Of a DNA stretch of 60,000 nucleotides, positions 13,201 through 23,524 are shown in pieces. The notes below the pieces were generated by a model. It ran no database searches and had not been told where the DNA came from. It saw nothing but the letters and a program-made list of their open reading frames with translations. The translations under genes and the position numbers were made by a program. The DNA lies in the NCBI RefSeq assembly GCF_029227915.1, contig NC_079875.1:3474001-3534000 (forward strand), in the 5' to 3' direction. Source of the DNA: Hydractinia symbiolongicarpus. Lineage: Eukaryota > Cnidaria > Hydrozoa > Anthoathecata > Hydractiniidae. How positions within the stretch are numbered: position 1 is the stretch's first letter; each line of letters opens with the position of its first letter.

Positions 13201-16200
13201 TTTTCGTTAGAAGAACTGTTAAACGGGTTGGAAAAGCTTGCTGTGAATAAGGATAACCAAGAGAGGGTAATTAATCCGTGTTTTGTCTGATATGAATGGT
13301 TAAGTAATATATATTTTTCTGTGTATTGGTTATTAATTTTTAATTTCATTTATAGATGATTACACACAGAGTACTTGTATTATTGTTAAAGGTCCTTCAA
13401 CGCTCTGACCTTCCAAATTTAGCATGTGCAGCTGCTTTAAAAGTGCTATGGCAGCTTTCCTTCAATCATGCTTCAAAAATAAAAGAGACCTTATTAGATG
13501 TTATTTGTGACCTTAAGGTGAATAATCTCTTTATCAATGCCTGTTTACCCATCTGTTTGTTCACAAGAAAAAAGATATGCTATGGAAACACAAAATTTGA
13601 CCCATGTAGTGACATTGCTTAATTTATATTTTTGTATTCGCTGTTCCTCTATGATGGTGGTGGTGCATATTGTGTCCATGTAAGCTTTTAACTATATAGC
13701 ATCATTGTACCCTTTCTTCTTTGTTTGTTTCTGATTTGTTTTCTATGTCTGTATGTATGGTTGATTAATATTTATTTCTATAATGACATAATTTCAATTA
13801 ACCAGGCACTAAAAAAGTAACAAGGCGTTAGCTAAAATACATGTATATACAGTAAATACACAAAAAAGCGGAAAATGTAACAATAGAGAATCTCAAAAAA
13901 GTTTTGCAAACTTATATTGTGCTGCTAATTGCGCGCATCTGTATTATTCGTATTAGTCCAGAGTTTTCCCTTTGGGTGAAACCGAGATCGTACAAACTGC
14001 TTTTCAAGCATTTAGGAACAGTTCAAAGTGCACCAACAATAACAGGTACAAGCAAGAACGAATAACCTTTGTATCAACTGCATATTTCATATTAAAGGAC
14101 CGTATATGTTCTCTTTTTTACATATATTTGACGTAACGTTTACATCAGCCAGGCAGTATGTGTGTATGTGTGTGTGAGGTCTTTTTTCATCACCATTTGC
14201 TTACAAGTAACCTTTCTAATAGCATGTATTGACCAGTGACATACAGATATATGTGCTCCTAGATGTTTGAAATTTTTTTCGCCATAGTACTTCTGTATAG
14301 TCTTATAACTTATCTAAAGGAACACAACAATGATAATATACGTGAAAACGCTGAAGGTGTTATGTGGGAGTTGGAAGATCGAGCAGGTAAGAGCATTGAA
14401 TGGAATAATCATGAATTTATAAGCGTGAGTTGTCAAGCTTATTTTACTATTGTTAAATTAACTCAAGCTATAAATTTTGCAGAGTTTTAATTTTTGAAAG
14501 TAGTAAAATATTTTTTCAGGATTTAATATTGCGAGTTATTGCGAATGAAAAACTTCTCAACAATTTATTTTCTGTTAATTGGAAGATAAAAATACAACAA
14601 AATTGCAAATAAAGTACATGCAAGTAAATTTTGTACAAATAATCTAATTTTAGGAGTTAGGAGAAAGAGCTTTTTATGTGCATTTCTCCCCCCCCCCCCC
14701 CCCCCAAAAAAAAAGGAATATCCCCCCCCCCCTCATAAAAATTATTGTAGATAAACATGTAAGGGGATGATTTAAAAGGTACATTAATAGCATGATTTGA
14801 TGTTATTTTTATAGTTAAAATGTTATGTATGTTTACCACTTCTACTTTATATATTAATATAATATGTAAATATAAGCAGTAAAGTACTATACTTAATTTC
14901 ATTAAAAAGAGACATCGTAGTTCTTTGATACTATAGCCAGGAGACCGGGCCCAAATTATGCTGGGTTGCAAACATGTTTTCCAAGACGGATTTTGATTGG
15001 TTACTTCTATTGTTCTTTGCTCACATGATCATTATATATGGGAAATAATTTCTTATTTAATATTTTTAACAAGAATGATCTCACTCAAGTGAACAAGTTT
15101 ATTAATTCATTAGGGTAAGATTAGGCCATGCTGGCATTATACTCATTGGTTGATTTTAATTTCAATTTTATTTTGTGTTGGAAATTTCTTTTGTGTTTAT
15201 ACGTTAGTGGTTTGCTCTGACGCACTCGTTTGCATCTAAGCTTTCATATGAGAAAAACTTGTTTATTATCCTTGAAGAGAGCTTAGTTAACTGGGCTAAT
15301 GATACTAGCATTTAATTTAAAGAAATGTTCTTTTTATGTTTATTTAAGTTTATTTTAAAGTCTGTTTTTGTTATTACTGTTTTCTGCTAGAAAAAAAGAT
15401 CTCTACATCTGGACCTCAGAAACACATCATGCTAAGCTATTGTTGGGCTCAACAAGATGTTGTCAAAAAAATTGCTCTGCTGTTAAAAGAAAGTGGTTTC
15501 AATTTGTGGCTTGATATTGACAAGATGACAGGGTCAACAATAGATGCGATGGCCGAGGCCGTTGAAAATGCGACCATAGTTTTAATGTTTGTGTCTAGAA
15601 ACTATAAAGAGAGTGCTGCTTGTCAGTCAGGTAGATATATGTATATTTATATTTTTTGACTTGAAAAAGGGAAAAAAAATTGGTAAACCTGAGGCAGAAA
15701 CGTACATTCATATCATACATTCATATCATATCAGAACATGAATTACTGTAAATTTTCTAATTAGTGCGGTTGGTTAGTACATTGTCATTTTTATGTCTCT
15801 ATGGCTATGTATTACAATAAAGGTGTCACGTTTATTGTTAGCCTAAAGCTGTAACATATTTCTTTGGCTGTACTTTTTTTTACTGATCAACTTTCTAGAC
15901 TTCTATGACTTAACTCACAGATTTCTCTCTTCAACTCTCTATTGTATATTATATCTTTTCAAAGAATCCTTGTTTTTTTAATCTTTTAAAAATACATTCA
16001 ATGTTTCTATTTATCCAAATTTGTTTTAAAAGGTGAAATGATTACACAACAATGAAAAGATGTTTTAAATAGGAACTTGCCAAAAAAAAACATTTCTTAA
16101 TATTTGATCCAAATAATCCATGAAATCATGAAAAAATATAACTTATATGTAGCTGAATGTTCTGTTTTCTTCAGTTCTGCCTTGAGTAATTTTGTACCAA

Positions 16201-19200
16201 CAGGCTGATACAAAGCCACGCAATCAAACTGATGAAAGCAAAACTAAGTCAAGGATGTAAAAATAATATATTTTTAAAAGTGTATTTTCTTGTGCAAATA
16301 GCTATGCCTTCCTTCTTCAAAAGTATTTTTTCTGCTAAATTATTTTGAAAACTTTCTTTTTTATTAAACTTATATGTGTATTGTGTTTGATCGATCCAGC
16401 CAAATACAAACCTGGCGTTTTTGGTAACATAAACAATAGTTAATTATTCTATTTGTTTATTTTAGTATATTTTGGGAATATTTTTTAGAAGGATAATAGT
16501 AATAATTAAATTAATATTTTAAAATCAGTTGCTCAATTCCTGTTTGGGTACATGGTTAAACAAAAAGAAATTAGGCCGATCTCTACAATAATGCAGAGAC
16601 TCTGTGTGTGTGTGTGTGTCTGTAACAGGCAAAGTGGATTTGTTCATTTTTCTTTGATGTCGCTGAGAAAGTGATGTTTCAAATGTTAAGTTTCTGACGT
16701 TAGGGTGCAACGTCAATAACACTACTTTAACATCAATATCCTATATTAAATTAATGAAGCCATTACAGTGCACCTAAAACTTTGAGGCCAAATAACTTAA
16801 AATCGAGGTGGTGACATTAATGCTTTTTCATCGCGTGGGTAACTAGGGACCACCTAGGACCAATTTGGGTGAGTTTCCCAAACCTGGAGCCCCAAATCTG
16901 TTTTGGAACTGGTGGGTTGATGACATTATCAAAATATCTTCAAACTCTAATATCTCTGCAACCTTTTGTCAAAGATACATGATCCTATACATTTTTTTGA
17001 TCAGCGTTTCAGGATCTATACGGTCAATGCAATGGGTATACAAATTACTTCAAAAAAAAAAAAAAATTCTAAACCGATATATCTCATCAACATTTGATGA
17101 AAACATATGATCCTATACATTATTTTGATGAGCGTTTCAAACTCTACGCATAACAGGCAACGAATAATCTAAATTTTGCCAATTTTTTTCATCTGCACTG
17201 CTGGAGTCAGCAAAACATCTAAAACAACCCTTTTATTCATTGTTATCCTGCCTAAGTGCATTTTTCCACAGGCTTTATCGACTAGTTGGGTATTATTGAA
17301 AGTGTCAATCAAACAAAAATAAAGCATTGCAAAAAGAAAAGAAAACTGCACACACACCAGATAAAAATATGAACTAGCTCACTTTATAAAATATCTTTTT
17401 GTGTTAATAAAGGGGGGAGAAAATTTAAACCAAGCACACGGAAAAATTATTGAAGGCAGATTGAGAAAAAAAATCTAGAATGTGACGTGGTCTACCACGT
17501 TTGGTTCAATTTTTTTATACTTCCAAATGAGTCAGATTTTTGACCAAAATTTTTAATGAGAAAACGCGAATTTTTTAACTTTTCTTATTGAAAGTGGGAA
17601 ATGAAACTACAAATTTTAAAGTTGTTAATCTTTGTTTTATGAAATATCAAAAAAAAATTTGGGTTAACTTCCCCTTTAATTTTAAAAACAAATTTAAAAA
17701 CAACAAATGTAAAGGATTTTTCTATTTTATAAGATTTGTATTATTTCTTTATCACTTTTGCATGACAATAATTTTTTTTGGATAATAGTGGTTGCCATTG
17801 ACAAATTGTCATAAATTAATTTTGTAATATGTAAAAATGTTTTAATCATTTAATTGTTAGTTGTCCTTGATGATATTTTTTCTTTCTGAATGATAGCAAG
17901 TGCTGTATTTAATTTTTTTTTCATTATCTTGCAATTAGTGCCACAGTGGCATTGTTATAATCATCACCATCATTATTTTCACCATAATTTTGTTATCATG
18001 TTCAGCTGTTTAAAGTCTGTCTTCTATGCGCAAAGCATTGTTTGAATGCTATTTAAGATTACGTTATAGTTTTCATTAGTGTTAGATTTTGGTTTTTGGC
18101 CCTAACAGTTCTAACTATTGTCCAATAATTATTTTCATACAACAGTCCTATCACCGGCTTAATGCAACATACCTTAACCTGATGTGACAATGATCAGTGG
18201 TTCTCAGATTTTTTGTTCTTTGCTATTGGCTAATGAATTTATTTTTAAGTAGCTCTTTAGCCTTCTTAAAAAAAACAAATCAAAATCAATATATCATTTA
18301 ATGTGTTTGCATTTATATTTGTTTTTTAATAGAGGCAAAGTATGCATCGTACCGAGGGGTACTGATAATACCAATTATGCTGGAAAACAACTGGAAGCCT
18401 GATGGTTGGCTCGGTTTAATAATTTGTACTTTGCTTTACTTTAAATTCCCTGAAGATAATGAACTAGCATTTTCAAGCAAATATCATGAACTTCATACAG
18501 AGATTATTAGAAGGTGCAAAGAGAAAGGTATTGCTATACCAGGAGCGAAGAATGTGGCAACATCAAGTGTGAATGCCATGCATGTAAATAATTGGACTAA
18601 AGGTAGAACTTTTAGCTATTTTGTTGTGACATGCTAACTTTTTTTTACTTCTTTTAAAATCTGCATTTGTGAAACAATAGAGTTATTAGGTTATTAAATT
18701 ATTTGAAACTTTGTATCTCCTTAGAATTTCGATTCATCTAGGGTTGTCTGTCAGAAACAATGATTTTCTAATTCCTGGCCTATTTTGGAGTATAAGTTGA
18801 ACTGGTTGAAAATGTAATATTTTGAAAGTTGTGTCAAAGGCAGGCCTACAACCCCAGCATTTATACTAAAGAAGTGGAAATTTTCCAAAATTGTCCTAGG
18901 CAACAGGTTGTCCAAGTTTTTTCTATCAATTGCAAATTTAATAACTACAGGTTTTTTCTTTGTCACCAAGAAAGTTATTCTTCTGTTACTGTTTTTCTAA
19001 CTATTTTAGGACCAAAGGGATCTTCCTTAGAACTTCAGAATTGTGTAAGAAAGACATATGTGGATGAGCATGTCGAACCAAGTATTGAAAACCTGGTTCA
19101 AGGGGGAAATGAAGATTACTTCAAAGGTAGTTAATGCAACTTTGTGTGTGTTAAGCATATAACATGGTGGCCAGCGATCTGGAAAACCTTGAAAAATCTG

Positions 19201-21371
19201 TAAATTGGGCAAAATTAAAGAAACCCGGGAATTCTTCATTTCAGTAATGGAAAAATTTAAACCGTTTTTTGCTGCCCACCATGTGTAACGTTTTATACAT
19301 CGAGACCTTGTTGATCCTTTTTATTACGGAAAAGCTGAATTGTTTATTAAGTGAAACAGGATTTCTTTTGTTTTAAATTTTATATGAATCTTTAATACTG
19401 ATGCTTTCTAAGTTGCCAATATTGATATTCTACAGACTTGTTTCTATTTATATTGAAGAACTGGATTCACTTTGTCCAACTAGTCAGAAGACCCCAAGTG
19501 GCAATGCAAACATGTGGAACAAGCAAGAAATTTGTGATTGGCTAGAACAAAATAAGATCGACAGGTAGAATAATAGTTTTTTTTATCTGTATATTGTCCA
19601 TATCTTTTTTAATCATAATTTTTCTATTGTCCAAATTTTACTAAAAAGAAAGTTATTGCAGATGTATTTTGAATTATTTTTTTAGAAACAAGTTTTCGTC
19701 CAACTTAACATTGGATGGTGAATTGTTAAAATTTCTTTATGAACTACGGCTACAGGTAATTGAGTTTTTATTTTGCTCTTTAAAGTCAAGTTAAAGAAAT
19801 AATTTACTTTTAGGGAAGAATTTCTGCAGATATTTTTATCTTTTATCCTCAATTTTAATAAATAATGGGGATTATTAAGCAATCCAAGATACCTTTAAAT
19901 TTCATCCCATTTTATATTGGTTGCTACATGGGGAATACTAATAAAGAGGTTGGTAGGAAAGATTTATCTGCAAGATAACTATTTAAATTTGGTGTGCCAC
20001 TATTCTAATGAATTAAGTCTATAATCACAAGGGAACATGAAGTGCCTGGAGCCTCTTTGACTAGACATTAGTTTTGTTAGACCTGTCGTTTAGTGCTGAA
20101 ATTTCTTAACATTTGTTGGAACTTTTGATAAACCTTTTTTAAACAAGTTTGAGGAGGATTGTGGGACATGCAATTTTTTCCTAAATATTAAAATAGCTGA
20201 AATCCATGTAAGAGTGATGTGTGATGTTTTTTTTGTTACATCTTTTTATTCAGTGTATGTTAGATGCAAGGTTGTTCTCAAGGTGTTGATAAGGAGATTA
20301 TACAGGTGCTGGAAAAATATGCAGGCCAGATTTGAAGGGAACAGTGACTGACCTGATATGACATCATTTTTGATCTCAGTGACATTTTTATATTGTTTTT
20401 CCCTGACCATTAAATGTTGTGTTGTACATATGTACCAAGTTTAACAAAATTGGCATTAATGTGTCTGGAAAAATGATTTTTATATTTTAACATTAAATAA
20501 GCTCAAATGGGAGTTATAGGACCCCTTTCACAGTACCCTTGTTGATAGCAGTATTAGTGGAAACTATAGAGGTTATTCTGGGTGAATTACTTCAAATGAT
20601 TTCAATAGTAATAATAACAGAAAAAATATTAAATTATTAAATGATGAAGCACTCCAAAAGTTAAAACAAAATGGAAGAGATTAAAATATGCCACATTGGT
20701 ATCTATTATTTATGTCATATAGTCAATAACATTTTGTTCGCCTGATAAATTTGATTTGTAGTTTTTATACGTGGCTGATAATGCAATTTGATTAATTTTA
20801 CATCATTAATACTATTTGGAAACTGTCAATGATCTAGTAGATTTGCCAAGCCTACAAAACACATTAGGTGAGTTGAGCGCAGCAAAGCCCATTTTCTGAT
20901 GTAAATAGTGTGGGCATATATAATACTTCTAGCATTTCCCCTTATAGGTGAAATTAGTAGTGATCAAATGGACTCTAACATTTTTTTGCACTGCATCAAA
21001 AATGAGATTCGTTTATAAAGCGTTTGTTATATAATATTTTAAAAATTTGATTGTTATTTAGCGTTTTTGCTTTAAATGCAAAAAAATGTATCCTCTAAGC
21101 ATAAAAGTGTATGATTTAGACTTGCTATACTAAAACAATTTTCTTTCAGATTCCTACCAGTTCTAAATCTGTTATTAAAAAAGTGTTTTATCAACTTGAT
21201 TGTTTCTTTCGTTGCTATCACATTATGGCAAAAATAATACCATTCTGTTAATATATGTTTTTTTAGCATCCAGTACAGTTTTATAAATTCTTGGAAAACG
21301 ATTTGCAGCTGAAATCTTTGGAGGACGTGTCAAGATTTGTGATTGGTTTGGGAAAGTTACAGTTTGATTAA
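4234..21371 (+). CDS. Gene A: armadillo-like / TIR / SAM-like protein (721 aa model)
   Basis: I assembled fifteen coding exons by splice sites, phase and comparison with gene B: 4234-4283, 7467-7526, 7968-8193, 8356-8568, 8740-8909, 11912-12087, 13133-13266, 13356-13517, 14320-14386, 15391-15630, 18333-18602, 19010-19126, 19459-19564, 19686-19755, 21267-21371. They total 2166 nt with one frame and a terminal TAA. Residues 38-420 are helical, with an armadillo-like AALKVLWQLSFNHASK segment; 430-570 form a TIR domain; 648-716 a SAM-like domain. No signal peptide or membrane segment is seen, so an intracellular protein is likely. Role is inferred as a TIR signalling or NAD-cleaving enzyme. An extra 45-nt, phase-compatible exon at 5057-5101 is possible (AG acceptor, GTGAGA donor). 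Exon 19459 uses the acceptor TTGAAG, because an upstream CAG would give a stop. Confidence 0.85.
5481..6720 (-). mobile_element. 5'-truncated non-LTR retrotransposon with RT, PHD-like finger and C-terminal region
   Basis: Minus-strand translation gives the reverse transcriptase blocks GVHQGSVLSPLLF and LLYADDLVLIAES (catalytic YADD), then a Cys-rich finger with CGVCRKGVGSNSIFC and, past a stop, a VHKKC...CKRC half. After that come CYLGDMLG, SEGGVGRSVTCRIDSVWKKF and a GRPRKTW tail. Stops occur after PLLFVLV and inside the finger, and the frame changes, so it is inactive. It has a simple (ATG)n-like 3' tail at 5481-5495. The element lies inside intron 1 of gene A (4284-7466), antisense to it. 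It resembles a widespread animal LINE group with a PHD-type finger; I do not assign a clade. Confidence 0.88.
8910..11911 (+). other. 3.0-kb intron of gene A with decayed repeats
   Basis: The intron separates exons 8740-8909 and 11912-12087. Around 9345-9400 there is a TAGTGGTTAAGG string matching a tRNA A-box consensus, without a convincing B-box, so possibly a SINE relic. Two diverged copies of a block containing CCTGTACTAA.C.CTCAG occur near 9920-10020 and 10070-10190. No ORF in it is supported. Confidence 0.5.
13133..14386 (+). CDS. Gene A exons with armadillo-like repeat segment
   Basis: Exons 13133-13266, 13356-13517 and 14320-14386 encode the last helical repeats before the TIR domain. 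The recognisable parts are FSLEELLNGLEKLAVNKDNQ, then SDLPNLACAAALKVLWQLSF, then IRENAEGVMWELED. A three-helix pattern with small residues at AAL and a W-x-L core fits armadillo or HEAT-like repeats. The equivalent gene B exons have the same phases and nearly the same lengths, which confirms them. Fold is inferred from pattern, not from a profile search. Confidence 0.7.
14684..14732. repeat. Poly-C / poly-A homopolymer cluster
   Basis: A run of about 18 C is followed by A-runs and a second C-run. It lies in the gene A intron before the TIR exons. The minus-strand ORF across it is a poly-Gly artefact. Confidence 0.9.
15391..18602 (+). CDS. Gene A TIR-domain exons
   Basis: Exons 15391-15630 and 18333-18602 encode a TIR domain (model residues about 430-570). 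Box 1-like KHIMLSYCWAQQ is followed by FNLWLDIDKMTGSTIDAM (BB-loop region with Gly), VLMFVSRNYKESAACQS, EAKYASYRG, and IIPIMLE.NWKPDGWLG. Aligning IIPIMLE..W with the VPI....W region of SARM1 places Glu500 at the SARM1 catalytic glutamate (E642). Its codon is split G|AG across the 2.7-kb intron. NAD hydrolase activity is an inference from this residue and fold family. Confidence 0.85.
16580..17286 (+). mobile_element. Non-autonomous Helitron-like element, copy 1
   Basis: It starts with TC after an A and ends in CTAGT before a T, the A/T insertion site typical of Helitrons. A short imperfect hairpin (GTGCATTTTTCCAC) lies about a dozen bases before the CTAGT end. It is homologous over most of its length to 24736-25481. 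It contains a (TG)n tract near 16602-16618 and no coding capacity. It is in the intron that splits the gene A TIR domain (15631-18332); the rest of that intron shows no clear feature apart from a possible TAAAGGGG-ended repeat at 17406-17690. Confidence 0.72.
19459..21371 (+). CDS. Gene A SAM-like C-terminal exons
   Basis: Exons 19459-19564, 19686-19755 and 21267-21371 encode a helical domain of about 70 residues. It runs from the start motif WNKQEICDWLEQNKIDR through the core LDGELLKFLYEL to the last helix SLEDVSRFVIGLGKL. The W..xEVCDWL start and DG.LL core are characteristic of SAM domains, which mediate oligomerisation. It ends five residues after the last helix at TAA. Calling it SAM is a pattern judgement, and a SAM-like death-fold variant is possible. 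Confidence 0.7.
19756..21266 (+). other. 1.5-kb last intron of gene A, nothing identified
   Basis: AT-rich sequence. No repeat, ORF or RNA-like signal that I can support. Confidence 0.6.
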
Positions 21372-21479
21372 ACCAAGAATTTACCAGTATTCCCAGCAGT
21401 GGTTATACAGCAGCACATGTCACACTAACAGTATCGTTACCCCTCCATATTGTATAATGTCTACATTTATATTGTGTTA

Positions 21480-22248
21480 GGACCAACAATGAGTATGTTT
21501 ATTATTTTTTATTGACAATATATTTCAGGATAAAATGCTCTGCTTCTATATTCGTCTTTTGTATTTAAAACCGGTTTGATGTAATTGATCATTAGCGCCT
21601 CAAGAGTCATTAAATGATAAACGTTCCGTGTTGATGAACATAAAATTGATACATTTTCCATTGTTAAAAGATTATTGCAATCGTCGAAATGCTTTCCCAC
21701 CGGACCAGTTCTTTTATGTTTCTTAGGTCGTTTGATTAAATGTCGGCTCGTCTGACATTTAATCAAACGACTTAAGGAACATAAAAGAACTGGTCCTGTG
21801 GGAAAGCATTTCGACGATTGCAATAATCTTTTAACAATGGAAAATGTATCAATTTTATGTTCATCAACACGGAACGTTTATCATTTAATGACTCTTGAGG
21901 CGCTAATGATCAATTACATCAAACCGGTTTTAAATACAAAAGACGAATATAGAAGCAGAGCATTGGTAATAAAAACTTAATTACCTTACTCTCTTCTAAA
22001 CTCGTTTTGTTTTTAGATTTTCTTGTAAATTTGATTTGTTGTAGTGTGAGGTGTAGTTTATGTATGATATGTTGAATAATTTTATACTTGTTTTTAACTG
22101 TTTTTAACATTATTTATTTGCTTTTAGACCTGAGGATGGATAATGTTTATCCGAAATATATTGTCAATAAAAAATAATAAACATACTCATTGTTGGTCCT
22201 AATATTGGTATTTTATCGTGAAGCCACAATGTTTTTATCTTATTCGTT
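21480..22248 (+). mobile_element. Inverted-duplicated Penelope-like element 3' end with 15-bp target duplication
   Basis: Two near-identical arms face away from a 9-nt spacer (21745-21753): 21480-21744 reads on the minus strand and 21754-22248 on the plus strand. Both encode the tail of a GIY-YIG endonuclease, with KHKRTGPVGKHFDDCNNLL and MTLEALMINYIKPVLNTKDE, typical of Penelope-like elements. The left arm lacks about 170 bp present in the right arm. The 15-bp ATTTATATTGTGTTA is found at 21465-21479 and 22249-22263, exactly flanking the structure. It lies about 100 bp after the gene A stop codon. The element is truncated and has no reverse transcriptase. Confidence 0.82.
22130..22165 (+). 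ncRNA. Hammerhead-ribozyme-like motif in the Penelope-like element
   Basis: CTGAGGA at 22130-22136 fits the hammerhead core CUGANGA. A GGATAA/TTATCC stem follows, then GAAA at 22153-22156 and GTC at 22163-22165. Penelope-like elements are known to carry minimal hammerhead motifs near their 3' repeats. The closing pair of stem II is imperfect and stem I pairing is weak, so activity is doubtful. Confidence 0.35.
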
Positions 22249-22436
22249 ATTTATATTGTGTTATGTGTATCTTTTTAGTTAGTCTAAGCTTAGAATCTTT
22301 TTCTCTTAATCATTATAGAGATTTTTATGATTATTTTATTATGGTTAAGGTATTTTTTATTCTTTAAAGAGTTTTAAATTTCGTAAAAATGTTCAATTCA
22401 GTTGAACATGTATTTTAAATATTTAAAGTTTCTGCA

Positions 22437-22970
22437 TTTTTGTATGAAAAAATTGTTATTTAATATTTTTATGTGTATTTAATTATAATCTTAACATTTT
22501 ATAGCTACGATTTTTGTATTTTTGCATGAAAAAATTGTTGTTTAATATTTTGATGTGTACTTATTATTTTGATGTGTATTTATTATAATCTTAACATTTT
22601 ATAGCTACGATTTTGGTATTTTTGCATGAAAAAATTGTTGTTTAATATTTTGATGTATACTTATTATTTTGATGTGTATTTATTAAAATCTTAACATTTT
22701 ATAGCTGCGATTTTCGTATTTTTGCATGAAAAAATTGTTGTTTAATATTTTGATGTATACTTATTATTTTGATGTGTATTTATTAAAATCTTAACATTTT
22801 ATAGCTGCGATTTTGGTATTTTTGCATGAAAAAATTGTTGTTTAATATTTTGATGTATACTTATTATTTTGATGTGTATTTATTAAAATCTTAACATTTT
22901 ATAGCTGCTATTTTTGCATGAAAAAATTGTTGTTTAATGTTTTGATGTGTATTTATTTATAATGTGAACA
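22437..22970 (+). repeat. 100-bp tandem repeat, about five copies
   Basis: The marker TTTGCATGAAAAAATTGTTG recurs at 22521, 22621, 22721 and 22821, then 22913 in a shortened last unit, with a diverged first unit near 22437. Adjacent units differ by only a few bases. It lies in the spacer between genes A and B. The sequence from 22971 to 23524 shows no further feature. Confidence 0.9.
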
Positions 22971-23524
22971 TTTTCAAGTTATAGTTTATCTATTAATCTT
23001 ACGAGGAAAAAAGTAGCATAAGTTAAAAAAAAAGAATTTTTACCACGTGTTAAAATTAAGAAAATCATTAAACATTAAAAATCAAAAAAACAAAGAGATG
23101 GACAAGTCAGAATAAAATCAATCACAGAACTTTATTTAATGCACAATAATATAAGAAACAGGGATGCATTGCATTATCAAAATGGCAACATTCCCTGGAG
23201 AATCGGCTGAGCCATTCTGTGCTTACTTTCTATATAATCATATATAAGTTGTAACTTATTTGACTTTAATTGCCTTAAGGTGCTAAATCTCAGATACAAA
23301 AAATAGCCTCTTAACGATTTAAAAGACTTTTATGACTTTCAATTGTTTTAAAGAACACTCATTACAAAGATTTAATTTCTCTTGAAATTAAAAAAGAATT
23401 TAACAATTTGGTGAACATATGCAAGATAAAAAAGTTTGAATACATTGTTTACATAAATTAAACTTAATATTTTTTTTATTAACCTATCTTATAAAATTTT
23501 GTTTTTTTAAGAACTAAATAAAAC

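Noticed and set aside
14657-14971. 104-aa minus-strand ORF with a glycine run.
   Set aside because: It is created by the poly-C tract in a gene A intron and has no other support.
4234-21371. Gene A as the SARM1 orthologue.
   Set aside because: The TIR lies before a single SAM-like domain rather than after two, and the TIR type differs, so orthology is not supported.
21509-21980. Two mirror-image ORFs of 104 and 60 aa as genes.
   Set aside because: They are the two arms of one inverted Penelope-like fragment; each is only the C-terminal part of a nuclease.
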